DNA of 64,000 nucleotides from NCBI GenBank assembly GCA_902562135.1, contig CACESE010000006.1, forward strand, positions 1 through 64,000, written 5' to 3'. The notes under the pieces were generated by a model. That model searched no databases. It was not told where the DNA came from and saw nothing but the letters and a program-made list of their open reading frames with translations. Made by a program: the position numbers and the translations under genes. Origin of the DNA: an uncultured SAR86 cluster bacterium. GTDB lineage: Bacteria; Pseudomonadota; Gammaproteobacteria; Magnimaribacterales; AG-339-G14. This document shows, piece by piece, positions 27,974 through 36,218 of this stretch; the first letter of the stretch is position 1; the number at the start of each line of letters is the position of its first letter.

Positions 27974-28950
27974 ATTTTCATTTTATTTTTTACCTTGTCT
28001 TGATATTTTCAGTGATTTTAATAAGTTTCTGGATTTACTCAGAAAAGAAACTGAATGGAAAATTTAATAAATCTATAAATTATTTTTCATTTCCTCTTGC
28101 AATACTCGGGCTGTATTGCGTTTTTAGATTGAATTTAGATTTTGGATATATTCTGGTTGGATTGACCCTAATTTCACTTTTTCTTTGGGTCTTAGGGAGA
28201 ATACTTTACTTGGAAAAATTAATTAAGGAATCCAGATCTTTCTTTTTAATTCTTACAGTGATTACAGTTTTTAGATCTTTTGTGTTTGAGCCATTTCAAA
28301 TTCCTTCAGAGTCAATGATTCCTGGATTAGAAGTTGGAGATTTTGTTTTAGTTAATAAATTTGAATATGGTTTAAAAAATCCTATAGGTAATAAAACGCT
28401 TATTTTAAATAATACTCCAGAAAGAGGAGATGTTATTGTTTTTACTCCTCCGCATACATCTTGTTCATCAAAGATAGAAGATGCTTATCCCGAAGGCAGT
28501 CTAAATCTAACCTTGCCGGATCAGTTTATTAGATGGAACAGTTTAAATAAAAATTGCTCAACTTTTGGTTTGAAATATGTAAAAAGGGTTATTGCGGTGC
28601 CAGGAGACACTTTAGAATTAAAAGGGAAAGAATTTTTTATTAATGGAAAGAAGATAGAGAAGAAATTGATTGAATCAAATTTAAATCAATCTATCTATAC
28701 AGAAACACAAAACTTGAAAGAATATTTTGTAGGCAATTCGAATTTAAGAGAATTAAAATTTTACCAGTCGTGGGTTATTCCGGAAGGGTATTTTTTTGTT
28801 GTAGGAGACAACAGAGATAACAGTTTAGACAGCAGAAGTTGGGGCTTGGTTCCTGAGAAAAATGTAACTGGAAAAGCTCAATTGATTTGGTTGCATTGGC
28901 CTTCGTACGGATCTATTCCGAGCTTATCCAGAAACAAAATAATTAAATGA
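27970..28950 (+). CDS. lepB: signal peptidase I
   Basis: Cleaves signal peptides at the outer face of the inner membrane. GTG start overlapping the lepA stop. Several N-terminal hydrophobic segments occur (about 1-20, 33-50, 55-75 and 92-107). The catalytic Ser is in [18 protein letters not shown] and the catalytic Lys in [13 protein letters not shown]. The C-terminal box [17 protein letters not shown] is complete. At 326 residues it has E. coli-like length. Confidence 0.95.
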   Translation: MNFHFIFYLVLIFSVILISFWIYSEKKLNGKFNKSINYFSFPLAILGLYCVFRLNLDFGYILVGLTLISLFLWVLGRILYLEKLIKESRSFFLILTVITVFRSFVFEPFQIPSESMIPGLEVGDFVLVNKFEYGLKNPIGNKTLILNNTPERGDVIVFTPPHTSCSSKIEDAYPEGSLNLTLPDQFIRWNSLNKNCSTFGLKYVKRVIAVPGDTLELKGKEFFINGKKIEKKLIESNLNQSIYTETQNLKEYFVGNSNLRELKFYQSWVIPEGYFFVVGDNRDNSLDSRSWGLVPEKNVTGKAQLIWLHWPSYGSIPSLSRNKIIK

Positions 28951-29612
28951 AGAAAAAATTAGCTAATTTAGAAAAAGATTTGGATTATACTTTCAAAGAT
29001 AAGAATTTATTAATTAAAGCACTTACTCACACAAGCAGTTCCCAAGAAAATAACGAAGTCCTAGAGTTCTTAGGAGATTCAGTTTTGAATCTAATCGTCA
29101 CAGAATTGTTACTTGAAAAATTTCCTAACGAGAATGAAGGGTTTCTTAGCTTGATGCGTTCGAAATTAGTTAGCAGAAAGATACTTAATAAGATAGCTAA
29201 TGGTTTTAAATTGGAGGAATTTCTAATTTTAGGAGAGTCATTTAAAAACCAAAAAATTCCAGAAGATTTATTGGGAAATGCTCTGGAAGCAATTCTTGGG
29301 TCAATTTTTTTAGAAAAAGGATTGCAGCCTCTGAGAAAAATTTTTAAAAAAAATTTTAATAAAGAAATTTCATTACTTTCGAAATCTGACTTGAAAAATA
29401 GTAAGACTATTTTGCAAGAATATTGTCAAAAAAATAAGTTTAACTTACCAACATATAATCAAATAAAGAAAGATGAAAAATTAAATTCTTTTATTGTGAT
29501 TTGTCGCTTAAATAAAGACCTACAAAGTCTAGGTCATGGAAAAAATTTAAAATGTGCTGAACAAGATGCAGCTGAAAAGTTAATTAAAGAAATAAAAATC
29601 ATAAATGGATAA
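28947..29612 (+). CDS. rnc: ribonuclease III
   Basis: Double-strand-specific endoribonuclease, involved in rRNA processing and antisense decay. The signature NEVLEFLGDSVLNLIVTELL carries catalytic acidic residues, with ALEAILGSIFLEKG for the second set. A dsRNA-binding domain occupies about residues 148-219 (TILQEYCQKNKFNLPTYN). It overlaps lepB by 4 bp and era by 8 bp. Confidence 0.95.
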   Translation: MKKKLANLEKDLDYTFKDKNLLIKALTHTSSSQENNEVLEFLGDSVLNLIVTELLLEKFPNENEGFLSLMRSKLVSRKILNKIANGFKLEEFLILGESFKNQKIPEDLLGNALEAILGSIFLEKGLQPLRKIFKKNFNKEISLLSKSDLKNSKTILQEYCQKNKFNLPTYNQIKKDEKLNSFIVICRLNKDLQSLGHGKNLKCAEQDAAEKLIKEIKIING

Positions 29613-30489
29613 AAAATTTGGGTTCGTTTCTTTGACCGGAAGAACTAACGTAGGAAAGTCGACTCTTCTAAATGCTTTTTTCCAAAAAAAAATTGCGATA
29701 ACTTCAAGGAAACCACAAACGACCAGAAATAGAATTTTAGGTATTTTCTCAAGAGGAAGTAATCAAATTGTTTTTCTTGACTCTCCAGGCGTTCATACTG
29801 GATATAAAAGAGCTCTAAATAAATATATGAATAAAACAGCCAAAGCGTGTTACGAGGAAGTCGATTTAGTAGTTTTTGTCGTAGACAGAGATAAGTGGCA
29901 AATTGAAGAGGATAATATTTTAAAAAATCTTAAAGAACTAAAGAAACCTGTATTATTAGTAATTAATAAAATTGACAGAATAAAAAATAATAACAACATT
30001 TTGCCAATTATAAATGAGCTTAGCTCTAAGCACTCTTTTGAAGCAATTATGCCCGTCTCAGCTTTAAAAAAAATGGAAGTCGATTCATTGCTTTCAAAAA
30101 TAATTGAAACTATTCCATCTGGAGAATTCCATTACCCAATTGAAAATGAAAAAGAGTTTTCTAAATCTTTTTATATATCAGAAATAATTAGAGAAAAAGC
30201 AATCAACAGGTTAGGTGACGAATTACCTTACAGAATTAATGTAGAAGTGGAAAAGATTGACGAAGAAAAATCTATTCAACATATTCACTCAAACATTTAC
30301 GTTGAGTCTTCAAGTCAAAAGGCTATTTTGTTAGGAAAGAATGGAACAATGATTAAATCAATTGGAATATCTTCAAGAAAAGAGCTGGAAAGAGAACTTG
30401 AATCAAAGGTAAATTTGCAGTTGAGAATAAGAGTTAAAAAAAATTGGACTAACGACGTCAATCTTTTGTCTAAATATGGGTACGAATAA
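29605..30489 (+). CDS. era: GTPase Era
   Basis: Ribosome-assembly GTPase that binds the 16S rRNA 3' end. G1 is GRTNVGKSTLLNAF, the switch region RKPQTTRNRILG, G3 DSPGVH and G4 NKIDR. The C-terminal KH domain includes ILGKNGTMIKSIG-like residues (ILLGKNGTMIKSIGISSRK). At 294 residues it has normal length. Followed by a 238-bp non-coding stretch containing a structured leader. Confidence 0.95.
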   Translation: MDKKFGFVSLTGRTNVGKSTLLNAFFQKKIAITSRKPQTTRNRILGIFSRGSNQIVFLDSPGVHTGYKRALNKYMNKTAKACYEEVDLVVFVVDRDKWQIEEDNILKNLKELKKPVLLVINKIDRIKNNNNILPIINELSSKHSFEAIMPVSALKKMEVDSLLSKIIETIPSGEFHYPIENEKEFSKSFYISEIIREKAINRLGDELPYRINVEVEKIDEEKSIQHIHSNIYVESSSQKAILLGKNGTMIKSIGISSRKELERELESKVNLQLRIRVKKNWTNDVNLLSKYGYE

Positions 30490-30554
30490 ATATTGTAATT
30501 TTTGGCAGTTTGTACTAGAATTGCACAGTAATCGTTCATCTTTTGCACTATTTA

Positions 30555-30727
30555 AATGCATGAGACGGAAGTAGGAAGATAGGAAAACCTCTTTCTTCCA
30601 ATGGGAGGAAAGGTTAGCAAGTACCGAATGCGGGAACGAGACCGAATATCTAACGAAGGAACGCGTTGAGAAGGGTGTACGTCGGGAGACGTATGTACGA
30701 AATCGATACGAAAACTGGAGGCACGAT
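30555..30727 (+). ncRNA. GGA-rich structured leader RNA
   Basis: Unlike the surrounding AT-rich DNA, this stretch is G-rich and purine-rich, a composition typical of structured RNA in such genomes. It holds nine GGA motifs between 30566 and 30720. Hairpins can be drawn: an AACC/GGTT-closed stem with CTTTCTTCC pairing GGAGGAAAG (about 30586-30615), and TACGTC-GGGA-GACGTA (about 30679-30694) with GGGA in the loop. GGA in hairpin loops is the known recognition element of CsrA/RsmA. The final GGAGG (30717-30721) is the ribosome binding site of the small ORF. It could be a riboregulatory leader or a processed RNA; the family is not recognised and the 5' end is unmapped. Confidence 0.6.
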
Positions 30728-30892
30728 ATGGCTACTTACTATAGAGGCGTTAAAGTAAACTCTGATAACTCTAATTCTGAAGGAAGCACTTCAAAGGGTG
30801 GAATTTACAGAGGCATTAAACACGACGCATTACAAAACAATAAGTCAGCTAAAAATCCTGGGATTTATCGCGGGACTAAAACAGCTGCATGA
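30728..30892 (+). CDS. 54-residue YRG-repeat small protein
   Basis: ATG with a strong GGAGG site 6 bases upstream opens a 54-codon frame. The product has three spaced copies of a Tyr-Arg-Gly-x-Lys motif: YRGVK (5-9), YRGIK (27-31) and YRGTK (47-51), separated by Ser/Asn/Lys-rich linkers. It is basic and has no membrane segment. The YRG motif recalls the small DUF4278-type proteins, but that assignment is tentative and no function is known. A leader RNA precedes it and a strong terminator follows 22 bp after the stop, so it appears to be an independent transcription unit between era and recO. The repeats and ribosome binding site argue that it is really translated. Confidence 0.75.
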   Translation: MATYYRGVKVNSDNSNSEGSTSKGGIYRGIKHDALQNNKSAKNPGIYRGTKTAA

Positions 30893-30914
30893 CTTTGTTT
30901 TAAGTTAAAAATTA

Positions 30915-30943
30915 GGGAGGCTTAACAGCCTCCCTTTTTTTTT
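30915..30943 (+). terminator. rho-independent terminator after the YRG protein
   Basis: GGGAGGCT (30915-30922), loop TAAC, AGCCTCCC (30927-30934), then nine T residues. A perfect 8-bp stem with U-tract. It leaves only 20 bp before the recO start. Confidence 0.93.
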
Positions 30944-30963
30944 GATAAATTAATCAGAAAAAA

Positions 30964-31689
30964 TTGAAACATTCAAGGTTCTCATCTAAGGCTATACTTT
31001 TACATTCAGCTAATTTTAAAGAAACTAGTTTAATTGGAACTTTTTTTACAGATACATACGGTCTAATTAAATTAGTCGTAAAGGGAGCAAAAGCAAAAAA
31101 AAGTAGATTTTCAAACATAAAAGTTCCTGGAGCTGTTTTTGAAATAGAATTTGGCGGAAGAGGAGAATTAAAAAATCTTTATACATCTGAAATTATCGAC
31201 TCTGTAGTTATAGATGAATCTAATTTAAAAATTCATCTTTACTTGCATGAAATAATAATTAGAACCTTAGAATTGGAAGCGCCAGTAAAACCAATTTTTG
31301 AAAGTCTATTAACTATACTCAAAGAAATAGAAAAGATAAGTGATGCATCTCAAAAGGAGATTAAATTGAGACAATTTGAATTTCAATTGATTTCAGAGTT
31401 GGGTTACGAGTTTAGTCTATTAAATGATTGCAATGGAAAAATGATTAAAAAAGATTCTTTTTACGAATTTATTCCAAATCAAGGCTTAAGAGAAACCAAA
31501 GAAACTAGTGAAATTAGTCGTTTGAACGTTTCTAAGGGAAGTTCAATCTTAAAATTTAGTGAGGGAGCTTTTGAAAATGATCAGTCAAAAAAATTTATTA
31601 AATATATAATGAGATCTTCGTTGGATACAATATCGACAAAACCTTTAAATTCTTCAAGATTTTTTAGATTAAAAAAAGATGCAAATTAA
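30964..31689 (+). CDS. recO: DNA repair protein RecO
   Basis: Recombination mediator that helps load RecA with RecR. The N-terminal OB-fold shows KAILLHSANFKETSLIGTFF, LIKLVVKGAKAKKSR and FGGRGELKNL, typical of RecO. The C-terminal helical part ends ISTKPLNSSRFF, matching the KPLxSR segment. The start is TTG 30964; there is no suitable ATG. 241 residues is normal. It overlaps acpS by 11 bp; the usual neighbour pdxJ is absent from between them. Confidence 0.9.
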   Translation: MKHSRFSSKAILLHSANFKETSLIGTFFTDTYGLIKLVVKGAKAKKSRFSNIKVPGAVFEIEFGGRGELKNLYTSEIIDSVVIDESNLKIHLYLHEIIIRTLELEAPVKPIFESLLTILKEIEKISDASQKEIKLRQFEFQLISELGYEFSLLNDCNGKMIKKDSFYEFIPNQGLRETKETSEISRLNVSKGSSILKFSEGAFENDQSKKFIKYIMRSSLDTISTKPLNSSRFFRLKKDAN

Positions 31690-32065
31690 AAATGGAATAG
31701 ACCTGATAGAAATAAGCAGGATAAAAAAATCTTATGATACTTTTGGAGATAGATTACTTAATAGAATTTATGACAAATCAGAAATAAATGTTTTTTTAAA
31801 AAAAAGTTTAGTTGCTAAAGCTCCATTCCTTGCTAAGAACTTTGCAGCTAAGGAGGCAGTATCAAAAGTTTTAGGCACTGGTTTTACAAAAGGAATAAGG
31901 CCTAAAGATATTGTTATCAAAAGAAAGTATGGTGGCCCAGAAGTTGAGTTAAAAGGTAAAGCTGCAACATTTGCAAAAGAAATTGGTTTAAAACATATCA
32001 GTCTCAGTTTGACCGATACGAATTACAACGCTGCTGCGGTGGCAACAGGAATTTTTGAAGCGTGA
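31679..32065 (+). CDS. acpS: holo-[acyl-carrier-protein] synthase
   Basis: Transfers phosphopantetheine from CoA to apo-ACP. The 128-residue protein has the AcpS motifs GIDLIEISRI (metal Asp) near the start and FAAKEAVSKVLGTGF, followed by ISLSLTDTNYNAAAVA at the C-terminus. It overlaps recO by 11 bp and adk by 4 bp. Confidence 0.93.
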   Translation: MQIKNGIDLIEISRIKKSYDTFGDRLLNRIYDKSEINVFLKKSLVAKAPFLAKNFAAKEAVSKVLGTGFTKGIRPKDIVIKRKYGGPEVELKGKAATFAKEIGLKHISLSLTDTNYNAAAVATGIFEA

Positions 32066-32706
32066 AGTTAATATTACTAGGACCGCCTGGTGCGGGAAAA
32101 GGAACTCAAGCCGAGTTAATCTCAAAAAAATTAAACATTCCTCATATTTCAACTGGCGATATTCTTAGAGAATCTATAAGGAATAATACTTCGCTTGGCG
32201 AGCAAGCAAAAAAAATTATGGATCAAGGTAATTTGGTATCTGATGAGATAATTCTCGGCATTATAAAGGAGAGAGTGTCTTTGAGAGATTGTAAAGATGG
32301 GTTTTTATTTGACGGATTCCCAAGGACTATTGGACAAGCCGATGGTTTAAAAAAATTAAATATTGATATTAATTTAGTTATCGAAATCAGTCTTCCTGAA
32401 GAAACTATCATTTCAAGAATGTCAGGAAGACGTATACATCCTCCTTCTGGAAGAAGTTATCACATAAAATTTAACCCTCCAAAGATTGATGGGAAAGACG
32501 ACGAAACCGGTCAGGATTTAATACAAAGAGATGATGACAAGCCTGAAACTGTTCTTGCAAGATTAGAAGTTTATAAAAAACAAACTGACCCTTTAATCGA
32601 CTATTATCTAAATCTTCAAAAAAATTCAGATCTCAAGTTTATTAAAATCAATGGAGCCAACTCACCCCAAGAAGTGAGTGAAGAAATCTTTAGAAGCTTT
32701 GAGTAA
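32062..32706 (+). CDS. adk: adenylate kinase
   Basis: Balances ATP, ADP and AMP. GTG start overlapping the acpS stop. P-loop GPPGAGKGTQ (7-16), STGDILRESI, DGFPRT for AMP binding, and a LID domain (about 121-160, GRRIHPPSGRSYH) without zinc cysteines. 214 residues, the E. coli-type length. Normally a stand-alone gene; here it lies in the recO-uppP run. Confidence 0.95.
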   Translation: MKLILLGPPGAGKGTQAELISKKLNIPHISTGDILRESIRNNTSLGEQAKKIMDQGNLVSDEIILGIIKERVSLRDCKDGFLFDGFPRTIGQADGLKKLNIDINLVIEISLPEETIISRMSGRRIHPPSGRSYHIKFNPPKIDGKDDETGQDLIQRDDDKPETVLARLEVYKKQTDPLIDYYLNLQKNSDLKFIKINGANSPQEVSEEIFRSFE

Positions 32707-33376
32707 ATTTAAAAATATTTTAGCGATTGAAACTTCCGGACTTTATTGTTCAGTAGCTTTAAAATCAAATGGATTGATAACGCAAAAGGCGACTAAAGAA
32801 GCAAATAAACATGGGCAAGTAATATTAGATTTTATAGAAGATTTGTTAACTAAATCTAATGTTAATAAAGCGGATATAGATTTAATTGCTGTGAGTAATG
32901 GTCCAGGATCATTTACAGGATTAAGAATAGGTTGTTCAGTTGCTCAAGGTCTAGCTTTTGCTAACAATATTCCACTCTTACCAATCTCAAGTTTAGCGAA
33001 TTTAGCCTTTCAAGCTAATTGCGAATTTAAAAAAAGTAATATTTTTGTAATAACAAACGCACACATGAAAGAACTTTATATTGGCCACTATGAATTTTAT
33101 AAAGATCAAATCAAAATACTAAAAAAAGAAAGCTTGATTAATCTTGAAGAACTTTCTGACCACATAGATGAAAATTCTAAAGAGACAATTTATGTAGGCG
33201 ATGGGGTTGGCTTTTTAAGTAAAATTTCAAAAACAAATATATATGAAAATTTATATTCTCAAGCCAACAATATGTTCGGATTAATTAAAATTGCTTTAAT
33301 AGATAAAAATTTTTATCTAGCTGAAGAGTTATCTCCAAATTACCTATCGGGCGAAGATCATTGGCAAAAAAGTTAA
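32678..33376 (+). CDS. tsaB: tRNA threonylcarbamoyladenosine biosynthesis protein TsaB
   Basis: Non-catalytic partner of TsaD in t6A37 tRNA modification. It shows ILAIETSGLYCSVAL at the N-terminus and the signature AVSNGPGSFTGLRIGCSVAQGLA. 232 residues fits. The start is uncertain: GTG 32678 has AAGAAG close upstream and overlaps adk by 29 bp, while TTG 32699 would start seven codons later and overlap by only 8 bp. Confidence 0.9.
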   Translation: MKKSLEALSKFKNILAIETSGLYCSVALKSNGLITQKATKEANKHGQVILDFIEDLLTKSNVNKADIDLIAVSNGPGSFTGLRIGCSVAQGLAFANNIPLLPISSLANLAFQANCEFKKSNIFVITNAHMKELYIGHYEFYKDQIKILKKESLINLEELSDHIDENSKETIYVGDGVGFLSKISKTNIYENLYSQANNMFGLIKIALIDKNFYLAEELSPNYLSGEDHWQKS

Positions 33377-33380
33377 TTTG

Positions 33381-34145
33381 ATGGATATTTTAAGTATTTT
33401 TATTCTATCCTTGCTTCAAGGATTTACTGAATTTTTACCTGTATCTAGCTCAGCTCATTTAATTCTTTTCTCAGAGCTTTTTGGGAACTCTAATCAGGAT
33501 ATTACTGTTGATGTTTTTGCTCACTTTGGAACCTTGCTAGCAGTAATTTGGTATTTTAGAGAGGAACTTAAAAGAGTTATTAAAACCTATAAATTTTACG
33601 AAATAAATAATCTTGGTAATTGTTTGATATTCAGTACCTTGCCGATATTATTTGTTGGATTTATCTCTAGAGACTTCATTGAAGCTAGTCTCAGAACCCA
33701 AAATGTAATTATTTTTTCGATGATATTTTTTGGAGTTCTTTTACTAATTTTTGAATACTTTAAAGGAAAAAAGACTTTGAATGACCTCAATTGGAAAGAT
33801 TCAATTATCATTGGATTTTTTCAAGTACTTGCTCTAATACCAGGTGCTTCAAGATCAGCGGTAGTAATCATGGGCGCTATGTATTTAGGCTATCGAGCTA
33901 GAGACGCTCTTAAAGTAAGCTTTTTACTTGCGGTCCCAACTTTAGCAATGATTTTTCTTGGAGAAAATATCATTTTGGGATTTAGATACAATATTAATTT
34001 TTTTGAGCTAATATCTGTAACTTTCTTTTCTTTTTTGACTGCTTTATTAACCATTCATTTTTTTCTTAATTTGATTGATAGAATAGGGCTAATGCCATTT
34101 GTGATTTATAGATTTATCTTGGCAGGTATATTATTTTTTATTTAA
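33381..34145 (+). CDS. uppP: undecaprenyl-diphosphatase
   Basis: Integral membrane phosphatase recycling the undecaprenyl carrier for peptidoglycan synthesis. The two signature blocks are present: GFTEFLPVSSSAHLIL (about 14-29) and PGASRSAVVIMGAMYLGY (about 153-170). Seven to eight membrane helices are visible. ATG 33381 is preferred over TTG 33378. It ends 15 bp inside the 3' end of the convergent GST-like gene. Confidence 0.94.
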   Translation: MDILSIFILSLLQGFTEFLPVSSSAHLILFSELFGNSNQDITVDVFAHFGTLLAVIWYFREELKRVIKTYKFYEINNLGNCLIFSTLPILFVGFISRDFIEASLRTQNVIIFSMIFFGVLLLIFEYFKGKKTLNDLNWKDSIIIGFFQVLALIPGASRSAVVIMGAMYLGYRARDALKVSFLLAVPTLAMIFLGENIILGFRYNINFFELISVTFFSFLTALLTIHFFLNLIDRIGLMPFVIYRFILAGILFFI

Positions 34146-34997
34146 AAAAGTTCTAAGACTCTGATTAGTGAGATTAAGATAAATTTTGTAAATAGAAGAA
34201 ATAATTTTCAAGGGGATTGGCAAAGAAGTTTCTTTTAGAAAGTTTTTATTTTTTTTAAGTTCCTCGAACCATTTGTAAAGATTGGGATAATTTTTCTTGA
34301 AAGAAAACCCTACGGTCTCAAGTCTTCTCAGATAAACAAACCAGGCAATATCAACAATGGTTATATGTTCTGATATTATAAATTTGTTCTCTGATAATTT
34401 TTTATCAATTTTAGTAAGTTTTTTTTTGAATACATTAATTGAATTAAGAACAGATTCTTCAGTAACTCCATTGTTTTCTATAAAATTTTTATGATATTCA
34501 AGTTGCATATTTTTTTCTTTATCTTCTAAACCTTCAACAAAATTCGAAGCGCTTTCAAAATTCTTTATGTCTTTGTCTTTTTTCTTCATTAAGAAAGTAG
34601 GAGCTACAAATTTCATTGTGAGATTTCTCAAGTCAAAATGAATTTCATTTTCTTCTTCGAGAAATTCTTTAATCTTTTCATTTAAATTTTCGGGCCATAA
34701 GAAATTCGATTGAAACTTTTTATCCAAATGTTGAATTATGTCATTACTTTCTATGTAAACTTCTCCATTGTCTACAAGGACCGGCACAACACCCCTTGGA
34801 TTAATACCTAAAAACCATTTAGTAAAATTGTCACCTTTGACTAAGTCTATGTGATAACTTTTCCAATCTATTTTTTTTTCATTTAAAAAAATTCTTAACT
34901 TTTGAGAACAACTGGACCCTTGAAAATGAAGGATATTTATTCCATGCCAATTTTTTACTTCATCAGTTGTTACATCAGTTTCTAAAAGTTTAACCAT
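34131..34997 (-). CDS. glutathione S-transferase-like protein
   Basis: The N-terminal thioredoxin-fold GST domain is recognisable: LHFQGSSCSQKLRIFLNEK (about 23-41), NPRGVVPVLVDNG (about 67-79) and IESNDIIQHLD. The C-terminal helical domain follows (IVDIAWFVYLRRLE). At 288 residues it is longer than typical GSTs (about 200-220), with extra charged helices near 100-160. The substrate is unknown; it may be a dehalogenase-, reductase- or isomerase-like GST. It is divergent from rsmJ by 38 bp. Confidence 0.8.
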   Translation of the reverse strand: MVKLLETDVTTDEVKNWHGINILHFQGSSCSQKLRIFLNEKKIDWKSYHIDLVKGDNFTKWFLGINPRGVVPVLVDNGEVYIESNDIIQHLDKKFQSNFLWPENLNEKIKEFLEEENEIHFDLRNLTMKFVAPTFLMKKKDKDIKNFESASNFVEGLEDKEKNMQLEYHKNFIENNGVTEESVLNSINVFKKKLTKIDKKLSENKFIISEHITIVDIAWFVYLRRLETVGFSFKKNYPNLYKWFEELKKNKNFLKETSLPIPLKIISSIYKIYLNLTNQSLRTFLNKK

Positions 34998-35035
34998 AAT
35001 TAATGTTTGTAAAGAATATATTAATATAGATAATC

Positions 35036-35767
35036 ATGAAATCTATTCAAGAACCTTTTGTGTCTTATCTCTCTGAAAAATCTAGAAAAAAAGCTGAAAC
35101 TTTTTCTAAGAAGCATGGCTTGTTCTTGCAATCTCCCAGGGAGGTAAGAAAATTTCATAACGATAAACTCATAATTTGGATAGGTCAGGAAGATACATAC
35201 TTGCAAGATCTTTCAATAAAGAATTCAAAACCGTTCAGTTTAAATTTTAGTAAGCATCAAAGCAGAAACAATAATAAAAATCTCCTACAAAGGTGTTTTT
35301 CTAAGTTCGATACTAGTTTTTCGGTCTACGATCTTACTGCTGGATTTTGTTTAGATTCTTTTTTGATAAGCGAGCTCGGATTTAAAGTTAAAGCTTACGA
35401 GAAAGAATCATGGCTTTGTGAATTTACAAAAGAAAAATTGAAAGATCAAAAAATATTCAACATAAAAATAAAAAATAAGAACTCTTTAGATGTTATGGGT
35501 GAAATTGAAAATAAATCTATTATTTATCTCGACCCTATGTTCGGCGTCGACAATAAAGCATTTGCAAAAAAAGAGATGCATTTTTTGAGAAAATCTCTTA
35601 ATGATGATCCAGATAAGGTAATCAACGCTTCTTTAGAATCTAAAGCGTGCTTGATAGTTGTTAAAAGGCATAAAGTAGATAAATTTAAAATAAAAAATAA
35701 TCCTTCATTTGAGCTTCAGGGGAAAGTTGTCAGTTTTCAAGTTTATGATAGAAGAGAAAAATTATAA
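35036..35767 (+). CDS. rsmJ: 16S rRNA m2G1516 methyltransferase RsmJ
   Basis: SAM-dependent methyltransferase of 243 residues. The diagnostic IIYLDPMFGVDNKAFAKKEM segment (about 160-180) matches the RsmJ DPMFPxK region. YDLTAGFCLDSFLISELG is the SAM loop, somewhat degenerate compared with the usual DATAGLGRDAF. The N-terminal third is poorly conserved. The C-terminus reads LIVVKRHKVD. Its 3' end overlaps the convergent membrane methyltransferase gene by 6 bp. Confidence 0.8.
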   Translation: MKSIQEPFVSYLSEKSRKKAETFSKKHGLFLQSPREVRKFHNDKLIIWIGQEDTYLQDLSIKNSKPFSLNFSKHQSRNNNKNLLQRCFSKFDTSFSVYDLTAGFCLDSFLISELGFKVKAYEKESWLCEFTKEKLKDQKIFNIKIKNKNSLDVMGEIENKSIIYLDPMFGVDNKAFAKKEMHFLRKSLNDDPDKVINASLESKACLIVVKRHKVDKFKIKNNPSFELQGKVVSFQVYDRREKL

Positions 35768-36196
35768 CCATCGTCTTGTTTTTGAAGAATAATCCTGCCA
35801 ATCCTCCTTAAAAATTTTGGATAATTTGTTTTCTTCATGTTTTATCCAAGTAAAGTTAATTATTAAAAAGAAAACAGCTGCAACCATTAAAGAAGATAAT
35901 GATTGGAGAGAAAGTGCTGTTCCTAATAGAATCAAAAGCATGCCTAAATAAGTTGGGTTTCTCGAAATTCTAAAAGGCCCATCCACTACTAACTTTATAG
36001 GTTCGCCATCAGGTATAAATGTAGTTTCCATTTTTGAAAGTTTTTTCAAGGAAATGTAAACCAATATGATTCCTAGCAAAACGACAAAAATTCCAAAAAA
36101 GATGCTTAAATTCAAGAGTACTGGATAAGTAAAATAAAGAACAGATTGAACGATTAGTGCAGATAATAAAATAACAGGTGGGTATGTAATTTTCAT
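35762..36196 (-). CDS. isoprenylcysteine/phospholipid methyltransferase-like membrane protein
   Basis: Small integral membrane protein (about 144 residues) with three to four hydrophobic segments. It has the C-terminal pattern GPFRISRNPTYLGMLLILLG followed by IKHEENKLSKIF of the ICMT/PEMT superfamily, in which these residues bind SAM. ATG 36196 is preferred because the longer frame from 36256 would overlap the end of plsB by 38 bp. No ribosome binding site is obvious. It is probably co-transcribed with plsB. The substrate is unknown. Confidence 0.78.
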   Translation of the reverse strand: MKITYPPVILLSALIVQSVLYFTYPVLLNLSIFFGIFVVLLGIILVYISLKKLSKMETTFIPDGEPIKLVVDGPFRISRNPTYLGMLLILLGTALSLQSLSSLMVAAVFFLIINFTWIKHEENKLSKIFKEDWQDYSSKTRRWL

Positions 36197-36218
36197 ATTT
36201 AAATTATATAAAATTTTT

